Shown here piece after piece: positions 16,948 to 25,263 of a stretch of DNA of 64,000 bases. Source of the stretch: Modestobacter muralis. GTDB lineage: Bacteria > Actinomycetota > Actinomycetes > Mycobacteriales > Geodermatophilaceae. The notes under the pieces are model-generated. The model worked only from the letters and a program-made list of their open reading frames with translations. It was not told the origin of the DNA and ran no database searches. The stretch spans positions 1 to 64,000 of the forward strand of contig NZ_JAAGWH010000039.1 of assembly GCF_010682105.1 (NCBI RefSeq), read 5' to 3'. Numbering within the stretch: position 1 is the first letter of the stretch; each line of letters begins with the position of its first letter. The position numbers and the translations under genes are program-made.

Positions 16948-18852
16948 CTACCGCGACTCGAGCAGGACGCCGCCCAGGAAGTCGGCCAGGGCCTGGTGGG
17001 CGTCCAGTGGGAGCACGTGCGCGACGTACTGGTCCGGCCGAACCAGCACCATGCATCCCGTGGCCCTGTCGATCCCCCGAAGGTCGAAGATGTCGCTCCC
17101 GCGGTCCGCGCAGAAGACCTTCTCGTAGTCCACCAGGCGGAATCGACCCTTCCTGGGCTGAAGGATCGCCGGCACCTCGTCGGTGGACAGATCCCGGTGC
17201 CCCTGCTGCAGCACCGCCCGGACGTCGATGACGGAGTCGCACTCCGCGCCGGAGGGCGTGTGCCGGGCCACGGGCGACTCGTCCGACTCCAGGAAGTCGC
17301 ACAGCTCTCGAAGCCGTGAGCTAGGGCTGGCCGGGTGCTCCCGGTCGGCGAAGGCGTACAGACGCCAGGCGCCGTCCGCGCGCGCGACGTGCCCGAGATG
17401 AAGGTGCTTGGCGTCGGCCAGTCGGACGACCGGGGCGGAGTGGAACCGCATTCCGACCGGCAATCCGGCGGCGAGGTGCTGGAAGTCGCAGTCCGCAGTG
17501 ATCATCGACGGTGCGTACGTGGTGGCGACGCCCGCAGTGAAGCGACCCTGCTGCACGAAGTACCGCTGGAACTCCTCCGGGTCGGCGCCCTCGTTGCTCG
17601 GGTCTGCGCTGAACCTGCGGGAGAACTCGCGATCGAAAGCGATGAGTTCGGCGGCGACCTCCTGGCGCTCCGTGGAGTAGGTGTGCAGCAGGTCAGGTCG
17701 TGCCGTACCGCGCAGCACGGCACCCAGTTTCCAACCGAGGTTCCAGGCGTCGGCCATGGAGACGTTCATGCCCTGGCCGGCCTTGGCGCTGTGCGTGTGG
17801 CAGGCATCGCCGGCGATGAAGACGCGCGGGTGACGGGTGGCAGTCTCCCCGGCGGGCACGTCGTCGAACTTGTCGCTCAGCCTCTGACCGATCTCGTACA
17901 CCGACCACCAGCCGACGTCCTTCACCTCGACGGTGTACGGGTGCAGGATCCGGTTCGCGACCGCGGCCAGCTTCGCGGGAGTGACGCTGCGGTTCTCCAG
18001 CATGTCCCGATCCCGGACAGCATCGAGTTCGATGTAGAGACGTACCAGGTACCCGCCCTCGCGCGGGATGACGAGGATGCTGCCCTCGCTCGCCGAGATC
18101 GCCGCCTTGAGACGGATGTCGGGGAAGTCGGTCACGCACAGGACATCCATGACGCCCCAGGACTGGTTCGTCAGGTCCCCGACCAGCTCACGGCCGATGG
18201 CTGACCGGACGTTGCTGCGCGCGCCGTCGCAACCGACGACGTATCTGGCCCGAACCGTCGATGTTCGCCCGGTGGTCCGGGAGTCGTCCAGGTGCTCCAG
18301 CGTGACCGTCACCGGATGCTCCGAGCCTCCGCTGGGATCCACGGTGAGGTCGCTCGCGTGCAGACCGTAGGACGGAGCCAGCCTGCTGGCCGACCGCTCC
18401 ATGTGCTCCCGGAGGTAGGTCAGCATCCGCGCCTGGTTCACGATCACGTGTGGGAACTCCGACAGCCCCACTTCGGTGTCGAGCACCCGGCCCGTCCGGG
18501 CAATGCTGCTCGGATCCTCGGGATCGGGCCGCCAGAAGGTGACCTCGTTGACCCAGTACGCCTCGTCGAGCAGCCGGCCGGCCAACCCGAACGCCTCGAA
18601 CATCTCCACCGTGCGCACCGCGACCCCGTCGGCCTGCCCGACCTCAAGGGGCCCGTTCCTGCGGTCGACGATCATGGTGCTGATCTCCGGGAAGGCGGCG
18701 AGTTGTGCCGCCAGTACCAGCCCGGCCGGGCCGCAGCCGACGATCAGCACGTCGACCTGCTCGGGGAGCCCTTCCGGCCGCCCGGTCACGGAGGGGTGTG
18801 GTTCCTGGACCAGAGGGTCCCCCGGCCGGTAACCGTCGAGATAGAACTGCAT
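16948..18852 (-). CDS. FAD-dependent aromatic hydroxylase, 3-hydroxybenzoate 4-monooxygenase-like
   Basis: 634-aa flavoprotein monooxygenase with the three class A motifs: VGCGPAG (FAD ADP site, ~residue 40), VGCDGARS (DG motif) and FIAGDACHTHSAKAGQGMN (FAD ribityl). A C-terminal thioredoxin-like dimerisation domain, as in phenol hydroxylase, covers about the last 190 residues. The opening MQFYLDGYRPGDP and the overall length resemble MobA, which turns 3-hydroxybenzoate into protocatechuate. That product would suit the LigJ/LigK pathway here. An upstream extension of the frame to 19224 is high-GC read-through; ATG at 18852 gives the family start. It is convergent with the SDR at 16029. Confidence 0.88.
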   Translation of the reverse strand: MQFYLDGYRPGDPLVQEPHPSVTGRPEGLPEQVDVLIVGCGPAGLVLAAQLAAFPEISTMIVDRRNGPLEVGQADGVAVRTVEMFEAFGLAGRLLDEAYWVNEVTFWRPDPEDPSSIARTGRVLDTEVGLSEFPHVIVNQARMLTYLREHMERSASRLAPSYGLHASDLTVDPSGGSEHPVTVTLEHLDDSRTTGRTSTVRARYVVGCDGARSNVRSAIGRELVGDLTNQSWGVMDVLCVTDFPDIRLKAAISASEGSILVIPREGGYLVRLYIELDAVRDRDMLENRSVTPAKLAAVANRILHPYTVEVKDVGWWSVYEIGQRLSDKFDDVPAGETATRHPRVFIAGDACHTHSAKAGQGMNVSMADAWNLGWKLGAVLRGTARPDLLHTYSTERQEVAAELIAFDREFSRRFSADPSNEGADPEEFQRYFVQQGRFTAGVATTYAPSMITADCDFQHLAAGLPVGMRFHSAPVVRLADAKHLHLGHVARADGAWRLYAFADREHPASPSSRLRELCDFLESDESPVARHTPSGAECDSVIDVRAVLQQGHRDLSTDEVPAILQPRKGRFRLVDYEKVFCADRGSDIFDLRGIDRATGCMVLVRPDQYVAHVLPLDAHQALADFLGGVLLESR

Positions 18853-19186
18853 CGTCGCAACGTAGGCAGTCGCAGCGGAGTGAGCAACGGGACGACCTGC
18901 GCCTGCGGCGCGGGGAAACGTCCGCATCCCGTGCCAGCCCACCCGCACTGCACCCCGCCGTTCCGCCTGAGGGAGCCGCCGGTAGGCCCGTCCGGGCGGC
19001 CGAGCAGCTCGGGTGGCCATCGTGTCCGTCTCCCGCCGGGTGAACGGTGCCCCTGCCCGGCCGCCTCGCTGCCGTCGCCGGACGCTCCGCAGAGGTCGGG
19101 GCCGGGTTGGGAGGACTGCGCCCTGATGGCGGCATCGGGCGCAGGCCGGGGTTGTGCCGCCGACCGGGACCGTTGCAGCATCGGGC
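18853..19186. other. divergent promoter region, no gene
   Basis: About 330 bases between the flavin monooxygenase (minus) and the ABM protein (plus). I see no gene, repeat or clear operator here. Confidence 0.5.
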
Positions 19187-19708
19187 ATGTCTCCTCGACG
19201 ACTTCCCGTGATGGTGGCGGCCACGCGGCGGGCGCTGCCCCATCACGGCGCCGAGCTCGCGAGGTGGGCCTCGGAACTCTGCCGCACTGCCAGCGGCTTT
19301 CCCGGACACCTGAGCAACGACGTCACGCGTCGGCACGTGCGGGGCTCGGTGCAGCTCACCGTGGCAGTCACCTTCGACAGTGCGTCGTCGGCGTCGGCCT
19401 GGGAGAACAGTCCGGAGCGAGCGGCGCTCGTGGCCGCGGGCGACGCCCTGACGGAGGGGGAACCGATGGCCACGGCGCTCGTGCTGCCCGGCCCGGGACA
19501 GAGCCGGCTGCGGACTGCGACCGTGGTCTGGGCAGGCTTGTTCCCGTTCGCGCTGGTCCTCAACGTGCTCGCCGCAGCCCCACTGGCCGGGCTGCACGTG
19601 GTGCCCCGGACGCTGGTGACCACTGTGGTGCTCGTCCCGCTCGCCGTCTACGTCGGTATCCCGGCGGTCCAGGGAGTCCTGCGATGGGCGGCCACCCGCG
19701 GCCGGTGA
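19187..19708 (+). CDS. ABM-domain membrane protein
   Basis: 173-aa protein whose first ~100 residues look like an antibiotic-biosynthesis-monooxygenase (ABM) fold (FPGHLSNDV, FDSASSASAW), followed by two hydrophobic spans (TVVWAGLFPFALVLNVLAA and TLVTTVVLVPLAVYVGIP). This layout matches the COG3224 family of membrane-anchored ABM proteins, whose role is unproven. The start is uncertain: ATG at 19187 or 19211, neither with a strong ribosome site. It is followed at ~210 bases by the TctC-type gene. Confidence 0.65.
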   Translation: MSPRRLPVMVAATRRALPHHGAELARWASELCRTASGFPGHLSNDVTRRHVRGSVQLTVAVTFDSASSASAWENSPERAALVAAGDALTEGEPMATALVLPGPGQSRLRTATVVWAGLFPFALVLNVLAAAPLAGLHVVPRTLVTTVVLVPLAVYVGIPAVQGVLRWAATRGR

Positions 19709-19920
19709 GCCGGGCGAGGCCCCGGCCCGTTTCCGGGGTGCCCGGGCCTGGCAGGGCCGATCAGCGAGATCACGCCTGGGTCACAATCTCTGGAGCGCAG
19801 AGACTTGGGCTGGCTGCCGGAAAGACTGCGCGGTAGCTTCGCGTCCGGCGTGACGGCGGCCACAATGGCCGGGTGCCCGGCCGCCTGAGACAACCGGGTT
19901 CGGCAGAGAGGTGCAGCGAC

Positions 19921-20976
19921 GTGATCAGGTCTGGACGGAAGATTGGAACGATGGCGGGGCGCGCGGGTATCAGCGCGGTCCTGCTCGCCACCGTCGTCGC
20001 CTGCGGCGACTCCGAGGGGGGCGGTGAGACGACGGCCGGCAACGATGAGGCCGGGAACCCCTTCGAGGGCGAGAGCATCGACTTCGTGGTCCCCTACGAC
20101 CCGGGCGGCGGTTACGACACCTACGCCCGCTTGATCGCTCCGTACCTCGGTGACTGCCTGGGCGCCCGCGTCACGGTCCTGAACGAGCCGGGAGCCGGCG
20201 GCATCCTGGCGACCAACCAGACGGCTTCCAGTCCTGCGGACGGAACGCGGATCCAGATCCTCGACATGATCGGTGTGTCGGCGGCGCAGATCGCCGGTTC
20301 CGAAGGTGTGAACTTCGACTTGGGCGAGTTCTCCTGGATCGGCCGGATAGCCGCCCCTCCGCTCGTCGTGCTCACCGACGGAGACGGCGACATGACGAGC
20401 TTCCAGGGTCTGGCCGATGCATCGGAAGCCCAGTTCGTCGCCACCGGGCTGGGTGGCTCCGAGTACATCGCCGCGGCCGTCCTGTCCCAGGCGTACGAGA
20501 TCCCCAGCACGATCGCCACCGGCTTCCCCGGCTCGCCGGACGCGACGAACACCGTCATCGCGGGGGACGCCGACGCCCATGTCATGCCCTACGACAGCGT
20601 CCTCAGGTTCTTCGAGAGCGGCGACGGCGCTCCGGCGGCCGTCCTCTCCGACGAATTGCCCCAGTACATGCCGGAGGCCCCGCTGATCGGCGAGTTCGAG
20701 CCGCAGAGCGAGAACGGTCAGGAACTTGTCGACCAGCTGATCACGCTCGCCGACACCGGCCGAGCCGTGGGGGCGCCTCCGGGTGTCCCCGAGGACCGGC
20801 TGGCCGCCCTGCGGGACGGCTTCGCCTGTGCCATGGAGAACGAGGAGCTGGTGGCGGAGTTCGATACCCAGGAGCGACCCGTCGACTTCCTGGGCGGCGA
20901 GGAGTACGCCCAGCTGGTCGACGAGGTGCTGGACCCCACGGCAGAATTCCGGACGGTCGTCGAGGAGTCCTTCTAG
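19921..20976 (+). CDS. tctC: TctC-type tripartite tricarboxylate transporter binding lipoprotein
   Basis: 351-aa solute-binding protein of the Bug/TctC family. An N-terminal signal with lipobox-like VVAC near residue 27 predicts a membrane-anchored lipoprotein. The mature part opens with IDFVVPYDPGGGYDTYAR, the usual TctC ligand loop, then NEPGAGG. GTG at 19921 has GAGAGG eight bases upstream; ATG at 19951 would shorten the signal. It would capture an aromatic or carboxylic acid for TctA/TctB, but those genes are ~25 kb away at 45690-47953, so this is an orphan that may serve them. Confidence 0.85.
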   Translation: MIRSGRKIGTMAGRAGISAVLLATVVACGDSEGGGETTAGNDEAGNPFEGESIDFVVPYDPGGGYDTYARLIAPYLGDCLGARVTVLNEPGAGGILATNQTASSPADGTRIQILDMIGVSAAQIAGSEGVNFDLGEFSWIGRIAAPPLVVLTDGDGDMTSFQGLADASEAQFVATGLGGSEYIAAAVLSQAYEIPSTIATGFPGSPDATNTVIAGDADAHVMPYDSVLRFFESGDGAPAAVLSDELPQYMPEAPLIGEFEPQSENGQELVDQLITLADTGRAVGAPPGVPEDRLAALRDGFACAMENEELVAEFDTQERPVDFLGGEEYAQLVDEVLDPTAEFRTVVEESF

Positions 20977-20986
20977 GTCCTTCGCA

Positions 20987-21023
20987 CCGGGGGATCCGTC
21001 GGTTTCCATGACGGGTCCCCCGG
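20987..21023 (+). terminator. stem-loop after tctC
   Basis: CCGGGGGATCCGTC pairs with GACGGGTCCCCCGG (one G-U pair) around a 9-base loop, eleven bases after the tctC stop. It has no T-tract but great stability. Confidence 0.6.
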
Positions 21024-21093
21024 GGCGGGCGGCACGATCGCCGGAGTGGTCCAAGGGCCATCGGGCGCGCTGGTCGGGAGAGGTCGCCGTGTC

Positions 21094-21747
21094 ATGAGTC
21101 ATCGCGAGGAGGCCCGCACGCAGCAGGACGCCGTCGAAGAGGACGCCGTGACGCAGGACGGGCGCCTCCATGAGGACGCCGTGCTCCTCACCCCCCGCCT
21201 GGTGATGCGGCCACTCCTGCGCCACTACGTCGCGGATCTCGTCGACCTCTATGGCGATCCGGCCGTGACCCGGTTCCTGAAGCCGCTGGACCACGCCGGT
21301 CATCTGCGGCGGTGCGAGGAGGCGGAGGAGATGTGGGCGTCGCGCGGGTTCGGACGCGTGGCCGTGCACGACAGGGTGGATGACCGCTTCCTCGGGCGCA
21401 GTGGGTTGCAGTACTGGTCCCACCTCGGCGAGGTCGAGCTGACCTGGGCGTTGCGTCGCGACGCCTGGGGGAACGGGTACGCCACCGAGGCCGCGGCGGC
21501 CTGGCTCGCCTGGGCGCTGCGGACGCGCGGCCTGCCGTACGTGACCGCGATGATCGATCCACAGAACACCGCGTCCCGCGCGGTGGCCGAGCGGGTGGGG
21601 ATGACCGTCCTGCGCACTGATGAGCAGCACGGCCGCCCCGTGATCGTCTACGCAGCCGGCGTTGGTGGGGTAGACTTGCCAGCAGAGGACCGTTCTGCAC
21701 AGCAGACAAACGGACCAGAGAACCGGGGACGCGGAGGGACGACATGA
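21094..21747 (+). CDS. GNAT family N-acetyltransferase (RimJ/RimL type)
   Basis: 217-aa acetyltransferase. LTPRLVMRPLL opens the domain, and the acetyl-CoA loop is RRDAWGNGYATEAAAAW (residues ~125-141), followed by the late NTASRAVAERVGM motif. The frame overlaps the dioxygenase start by four bases. The last ~25 residues lack family similarity and are translated through the promoter-like stretch containing the palindrome at 21694-21706. I infer a read-through tail. ATG at 21094 is chosen over 21046 because the latter is hydrophobic-poor leader. The substrate is unknown; a link to the pathway is doubtful. Confidence 0.78.
   Translation: MSHREEARTQQDAVEEDAVTQDGRLHEDAVLLTPRLVMRPLLRHYVADLVDLYGDPAVTRFLKPLDHAGHLRRCEEAEEMWASRGFGRVAVHDRVDDRFLGRSGLQYWSHLGEVELTWALRRDAWGNGYATEAAAAWLAWALRTRGLPYVTAMIDPQNTASRAVAERVGMTVLRTDEQHGRPVIVYAAGVGGVDLPAEDRSAQQTNGPENRGRGGTT
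21694..21706. promoter_or_regulatory. IclR-type operator candidate before Rieske operon
   Basis: TCTGC-ACA-GCAGA is a perfect 5-bp-arm palindrome 37 bases before the dioxygenase alpha start. The same TCTGC-N3-GCAGA element lies just before the iclR gene at 26598-26610, which supports binding by that regulator. It lies inside the 3' end of the GNAT reading frame. Confidence 0.55.
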
Positions 21748-23225
21748 GCGATCAGTCCAGTGTGCTGGCCGACGTGCGTCGGGGGATGATCCCGGCGCAC
21801 TTGTACAACGACCGCGAGCTATTCGAGCTCGAACGCGAGCGTGTGTTCGGCCGGGCGTGGGTCTTCGTCGGCCACGAGTCCGAGATCCCGAACAGCGGTG
21901 ATTACGTCGTCCGCCGAGTCCTGGAGGATTCGTTCATCGTCACTCGCGACGAACAGGGAGTCGTGCGGGCGCACTTCAACATGTGCCTGCACCGCGGCAT
22001 GCAGGTCTGCCGCGCCGAGATGGGCAACGCCTCGCACTTCCGCTGCCCGTACCACGGCTGGTCCTATCGGAACGACGGGCGGATCGTGGGCCTGCCTTTC
22101 CACAAGGACGCCTACGGCGGCGAGGCGGGGTTCAAGCGCAAGGGGCAGCGGTTGCTGCCTGCGCCCAGCCTGGGGATCTACAACGGGCTGATCTTCGTCT
22201 CAATGGATCCCGACGCCCCGCCGCTGGAGGACTACCTCGGAGACTTCCGCTTCTACCTCGACTACTACACCAAGCAGAGCTCCAGCGGCATCGAGCTCCG
22301 CGGGCCGCAGCGCTGGCGGGTCAAGGCGAACTGGAAGATCGGCGCGGAGAACTTCGCCGGGGACATGTACCACACGCCGCAGACGCACACGTCCGTCGTG
22401 GAGATCGGGCTGTTCCGTGAGCCCAAGGCAGAAAAGCGCAAGGACGGCTGCACGTACTGGGCGGGCAATGGCGGCGGCACCACGTACAAGCTGCCGTCGG
22501 GAGACCTGGACGAGCGACTGCGCTACGTCGGCTACCCGCAGGAGATGGTCGACCGGATGAAGGAGACGCTCTCCCAGGACCAGCTCAGGGTGATCGGGGA
22601 GGACGGGTTCATGATCAGTGCCGCCTCGATCTACCCCAACATGTCGTTTGTGCACAACTGGCCGAAGGTCGCGGACAACACCGACCAGGTCCTGCCGTTC
22701 ATCTCGATCCGCCAGTGGCAGCCGATCAGTGAGGACGAGACGGAGGTTCTGTCCTGGTTCGCCGTCGACGCCGAGGCCCCCGAGGAGTTCAAGGCCCTCT
22801 CCTACAAGGCCTACCTGATGTGCTTCGGGTCGACCGGGATGTTCGAGCAGGACGACGTCGAGAACTGGGTGTCGCTGACGAACACCGCGGCCGGTTCGAT
22901 GGCTCGCCGATTGCTCCTCAACAGCCGCATGGGGCTACTGGAGGACGGCACTGAGGTGGTCCCCGCGCTCACGCCCGATGAGTTCCACGGCCCCGGGGTG
23001 GCCCACACCGGCTACGGGGAGTACAACCAGCGCGAGCTGCTCAACCGGTGGGCCGATGACCTGGAGCAGCCGGTCAAGGCCGCGGTGACCATGGAGGTCG
23101 GCTACGCCGAGCAGGTCTCCTCCGCGCAGGAGAACAGCGGACCTCTTCGCCCGGTGGACGACGTCGCGGAGCGTGCGGTCGAGGTCGCTGCACCCACGGG
23201 CGAGCAGACGGGAGCCGGAGAGTGA
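21744..23225 (+). CDS. Rieske non-heme iron oxygenase, alpha (large) subunit
   Basis: 493-aa ring-hydroxylating dioxygenase alpha subunit. The Rieske [2Fe-2S] ligands are Cys81/His83 (CLHRG) and Cys101/His104 (CPYHGW). The mononuclear iron site is Asp207, His210 and His215 (DMYHTPQTH). The C-terminal ~30 residues are a low-complexity tail. It adds O2 to an aromatic ring to give a cis-dihydrodiol; the SDR two genes on would rearomatise it. The start overlaps the GNAT stop (ATGA), with GGGACGCGGAGGGACG upstream. The class with a separate ferredoxin and FAD reductase (three components) is shown by the neighbours. The substrate is unknown. Confidence 0.95.
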   Translation: MSDQSSVLADVRRGMIPAHLYNDRELFELERERVFGRAWVFVGHESEIPNSGDYVVRRVLEDSFIVTRDEQGVVRAHFNMCLHRGMQVCRAEMGNASHFRCPYHGWSYRNDGRIVGLPFHKDAYGGEAGFKRKGQRLLPAPSLGIYNGLIFVSMDPDAPPLEDYLGDFRFYLDYYTKQSSSGIELRGPQRWRVKANWKIGAENFAGDMYHTPQTHTSVVEIGLFREPKAEKRKDGCTYWAGNGGGTTYKLPSGDLDERLRYVGYPQEMVDRMKETLSQDQLRVIGEDGFMISAASIYPNMSFVHNWPKVADNTDQVLPFISIRQWQPISEDETEVLSWFAVDAEAPEEFKALSYKAYLMCFGSTGMFEQDDVENWVSLTNTAAGSMARRLLLNSRMGLLEDGTEVVPALTPDEFHGPGVAHTGYGEYNQRELLNRWADDLEQPVKAAVTMEVGYAEQVSSAQENSGPLRPVDDVAERAVEVAAPTGEQTGAGE

Positions 23226-23854
23226 GCCACCCCATCCCGACGCCGGTGAGCAGCCCGGCTGCCCCGGCCGTCACACCGGTCGACCTGCACTCGGCGCGGT
23301 CAGTCCTGGGTCGTAGCGCCTCTCGCGTCGTGCGCACCGGCCGGACCCTCCCCTTCTCCGACCCGCGGCACCTCGAGGCGTCGCGCTGGCTGGTCGACGA
23401 GGCATGGTTGCTCGACGCGCAGGCATACGAAGAGTGGTTGGACCTTCTCGCCGACGACATCCACTACCTGATGCCGGTCCGGGTCACCACCGCCCTCGGT
23501 GCCGGCTATGACACGTCCCCGGGAATGGCCCACTTCGATGAGGACAAGTACTCGTTGTCGCGCCGGGTCGCGCGGTTCCTGACCGAGCACGCCTGGACGG
23601 AAGATCCACCCTCCCGGCTGCGGCACCACCTGAGCAACGTCCGGACCTTCGCTACGGCCGAGGAGGACCACCTGATCGTCGATTCGGCCGTGCTGCTCTT
23701 CCGGAACCGCGGGGACGTCCATGAGGGGTCGTTCATCTCCGCAGGGCGGGAGGACCTCCTCCGCAACACCGCCGACGGCTGGAAGCTCGCCCGGCGCACG
23801 ATCATGGTCGATGACTCGGTCATGCGGATGCAGAACCTGGCGATCTTCCTGTGA
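23222..23854 (+). CDS. Rieske oxygenase beta (small) subunit
   Basis: 210-aa beta subunit of an aromatic-ring dioxygenase, a cone-shaped NTF2-like fold that supports an alpha3beta3 hexamer and holds no metal. Typical features are the EAWLLDAQAYEEWLDLLADDIHYLMP start of the domain (quoted in part) and a late SNVRTFATAEEDH strand with GREDLLRN. Residues 1-45 form an extended, Pro/Ala-rich leader. GTG at 23222 overlaps the alpha stop (GTGA) after GGAG. Confidence 0.93.
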   Translation: MSHPIPTPVSSPAAPAVTPVDLHSARSVLGRSASRVVRTGRTLPFSDPRHLEASRWLVDEAWLLDAQAYEEWLDLLADDIHYLMPVRVTTALGAGYDTSPGMAHFDEDKYSLSRRVARFLTEHAWTEDPPSRLRHHLSNVRTFATAEEDHLIVDSAVLLFRNRGDVHEGSFISAGREDLLRNTADGWKLARRTIMVDDSVMRMQNLAIFL

Positions 23855-24234
23855 CGCTCAAGTGGGAAGGTGAGGATGAGGACGCGCGGTCGGCCCGGCG
23901 TGCGGCCGAGGAGCGTGCCGCGCTCCTCAAGCACACGGTGGGGGAGCCGATCACCGTGGCCAACGAGTTCGCCGAGGTGCGCGCGGTCCGGGTCGAGACC
24001 CGGAACGGGTCCCGGCTGCTGGTGGAGTCGCCCAAGTCGGGTCAGTGGATCGCGCTCGATCCGCTGGAGCTGGAAGCACTGACGTGGCAAAGCACCGCCA
24101 CCTTCTCGGCTATGATCGGCAATCCCTTCGGCCCCCTCATCCCCGAGGCGACCGGCGGCCTGGTTCCGGGTGGGGCGCTCACCGACGGAGGGAGCGGAGC
24201 CCGGGGGCAGCTGCCGGAGAGCGGCGCGCGGTGA
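23851..24234 (+). CDS. unknown 127-aa protein embedded in the dioxygenase operon
   Basis: 127 residues, starting GTG at 23851 (overlapping the beta stop) and ending within the next start. The N-terminal 30 residues are strongly charged and probably helical (EDEDARSARRAAEERAALL). Residues 35-85 form a compact beta-rich part (ITVANEFAEVRAVRVETRNG, LLVESPKSGQWIALDPLELE), and the Gly/Pro-rich tail looks disordered. No metal or catalytic motif is evident. Four-base overlaps on both sides show translational coupling with the dioxygenase and the diol dehydrogenase, which suggests an accessory or assembly role. I do not recognise the family. Confidence 0.8.
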   Translation: MTLKWEGEDEDARSARRAAEERAALLKHTVGEPITVANEFAEVRAVRVETRNGSRLLVESPKSGQWIALDPLELEALTWQSTATFSAMIGNPFGPLIPEATGGLVPGGALTDGGSGARGQLPESGAR

Positions 24235-25046
24235 GTGCTCCATCGGGCGGATGGCTGGCAGGGCGACGTGCTCTCGTCGTGGGCGCCGGTTCCGGTATCG
24301 GTCGAGCCGTCGTCGACTCCTTCCTGGCCGAGGGTGCGCGGGTCGCGGTCCTCGAGCGGGATGCCGACAAGAGCCGGGCACTGGCCCAGGCGCTGCCGCA
24401 GGTTCCGGTCACGGTGGGGGACGCGACGACCCGCGGCGCCAACGACGCCGCGGTGGCCGCGGCCGTCGACGCCTTCGGCGGGCTCGACCTGCTGGTCAGC
24501 TGCGTGGGGATCTTCGACTACTACCGGAGCATCGTCGACCTGGACGCCGACCTGCTGGACACCGCCTTCGACCAGATGTTCCACCCCAACGTCAAGTCGA
24601 TGCTGCATTCGGTGAAGGCCGCGCTGCCCGCACTGCACGAGTCGGGCAACGCGTCGATCGTGCTCACCGAGTCGACGTCGGCCTACTACCCGGGCCGGGG
24701 CGGCGTCCTCTATGTGGCGTCGAAGTTCGCCGTCCGTGGGCTGGTCACCGCCCTCGCCCACGATCTCGCGCCGGAGATCCGGGTGAACGGCGTGGCGCCC
24801 GGCGGGACCTTGAACACCGACCTGCGAGGCCTGCCCAGCCTCGGGCTCGGCGAGCGCAGCCTGGGCGATGCTCCGGGGCGAGCGGCCGAGATGGCTGCGC
24901 GGGTGCCGTTGCAGGTGGCGCTGTCGGGCGAGGATCACGCATGGAGCTACGTGTTCCTGGCCTCCCACCGGGCCCGCGGCATCACCGGGACGACCGTCCA
25001 CACCGACGGTGGCATGGGCGTCGTCGCCCCCAAGAAACGATCGTGA
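24231..25046 (+). CDS. SDR, probable cis-dihydrodiol dehydrogenase
   Basis: 271-aa short-chain dehydrogenase. The cofactor motif is VVGAGSGIGRAV, then CVGIFDYY after strand four, ESTSAYYPGRGGVLYVASK with the Tyr/Lys pair, and a NGVAPGGT loop. This resembles BphB/HcaB-type cis-2,3-dihydrodiol dehydrogenases, which oxidise the diol to a catechol with NAD. The position directly after the Rieske subunits agrees. The start is GTG at 24231 overlapping the previous stop, with GGAGAG upstream. Confidence 0.88.
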   Translation: MSAPSGGWLAGRRALVVGAGSGIGRAVVDSFLAEGARVAVLERDADKSRALAQALPQVPVTVGDATTRGANDAAVAAAVDAFGGLDLLVSCVGIFDYYRSIVDLDADLLDTAFDQMFHPNVKSMLHSVKAALPALHESGNASIVLTESTSAYYPGRGGVLYVASKFAVRGLVTALAHDLAPEIRVNGVAPGGTLNTDLRGLPSLGLGERSLGDAPGRAAEMAARVPLQVALSGEDHAWSYVFLASHRARGITGTTVHTDGGMGVVAPKKRS

Positions 25047-25065
25047 AACGAGAGGAGCAGCCGAC

Positions 25066-25263
25066 ATGCCGGTTCTGAAGGCCGATTTCGGCGCCTGCCA
25101 GGGCTACGCCAACTGCGTGGATGCCGCGCCCGACGTGTACGACATCGATGACGACGGTGTCGTGGTGCTGCTGCGCACGGAGATCTCAGAGGAGGAACGG
25201 CCGCGCATCGAAGAGGCAGCCCGCAGCTGCCCGGTCAACGCCCTGACCATCGAGGACGCATGA
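25066..25263 (+). CDS. [3Fe-4S]-type ferredoxin
   Basis: 65-aa ferredoxin with Cys11, Cys17 (CQGYANC) and Cys55 (SCPVN), lacking the second cysteine of a 4Fe site, so a 3Fe-4S or flexible cluster is expected. It would carry electrons from the reductase that follows to the Rieske oxygenase, or to a P450. ATG at 25066 has AGAGGAG upstream. It is a close paralogue of the N-terminal domain of the hydratase fusion at 1644. Confidence 0.93.
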   Translation: MPVLKADFGACQGYANCVDAAPDVYDIDDDGVVVLLRTEISEEERPRIEEAARSCPVNALTIEDA

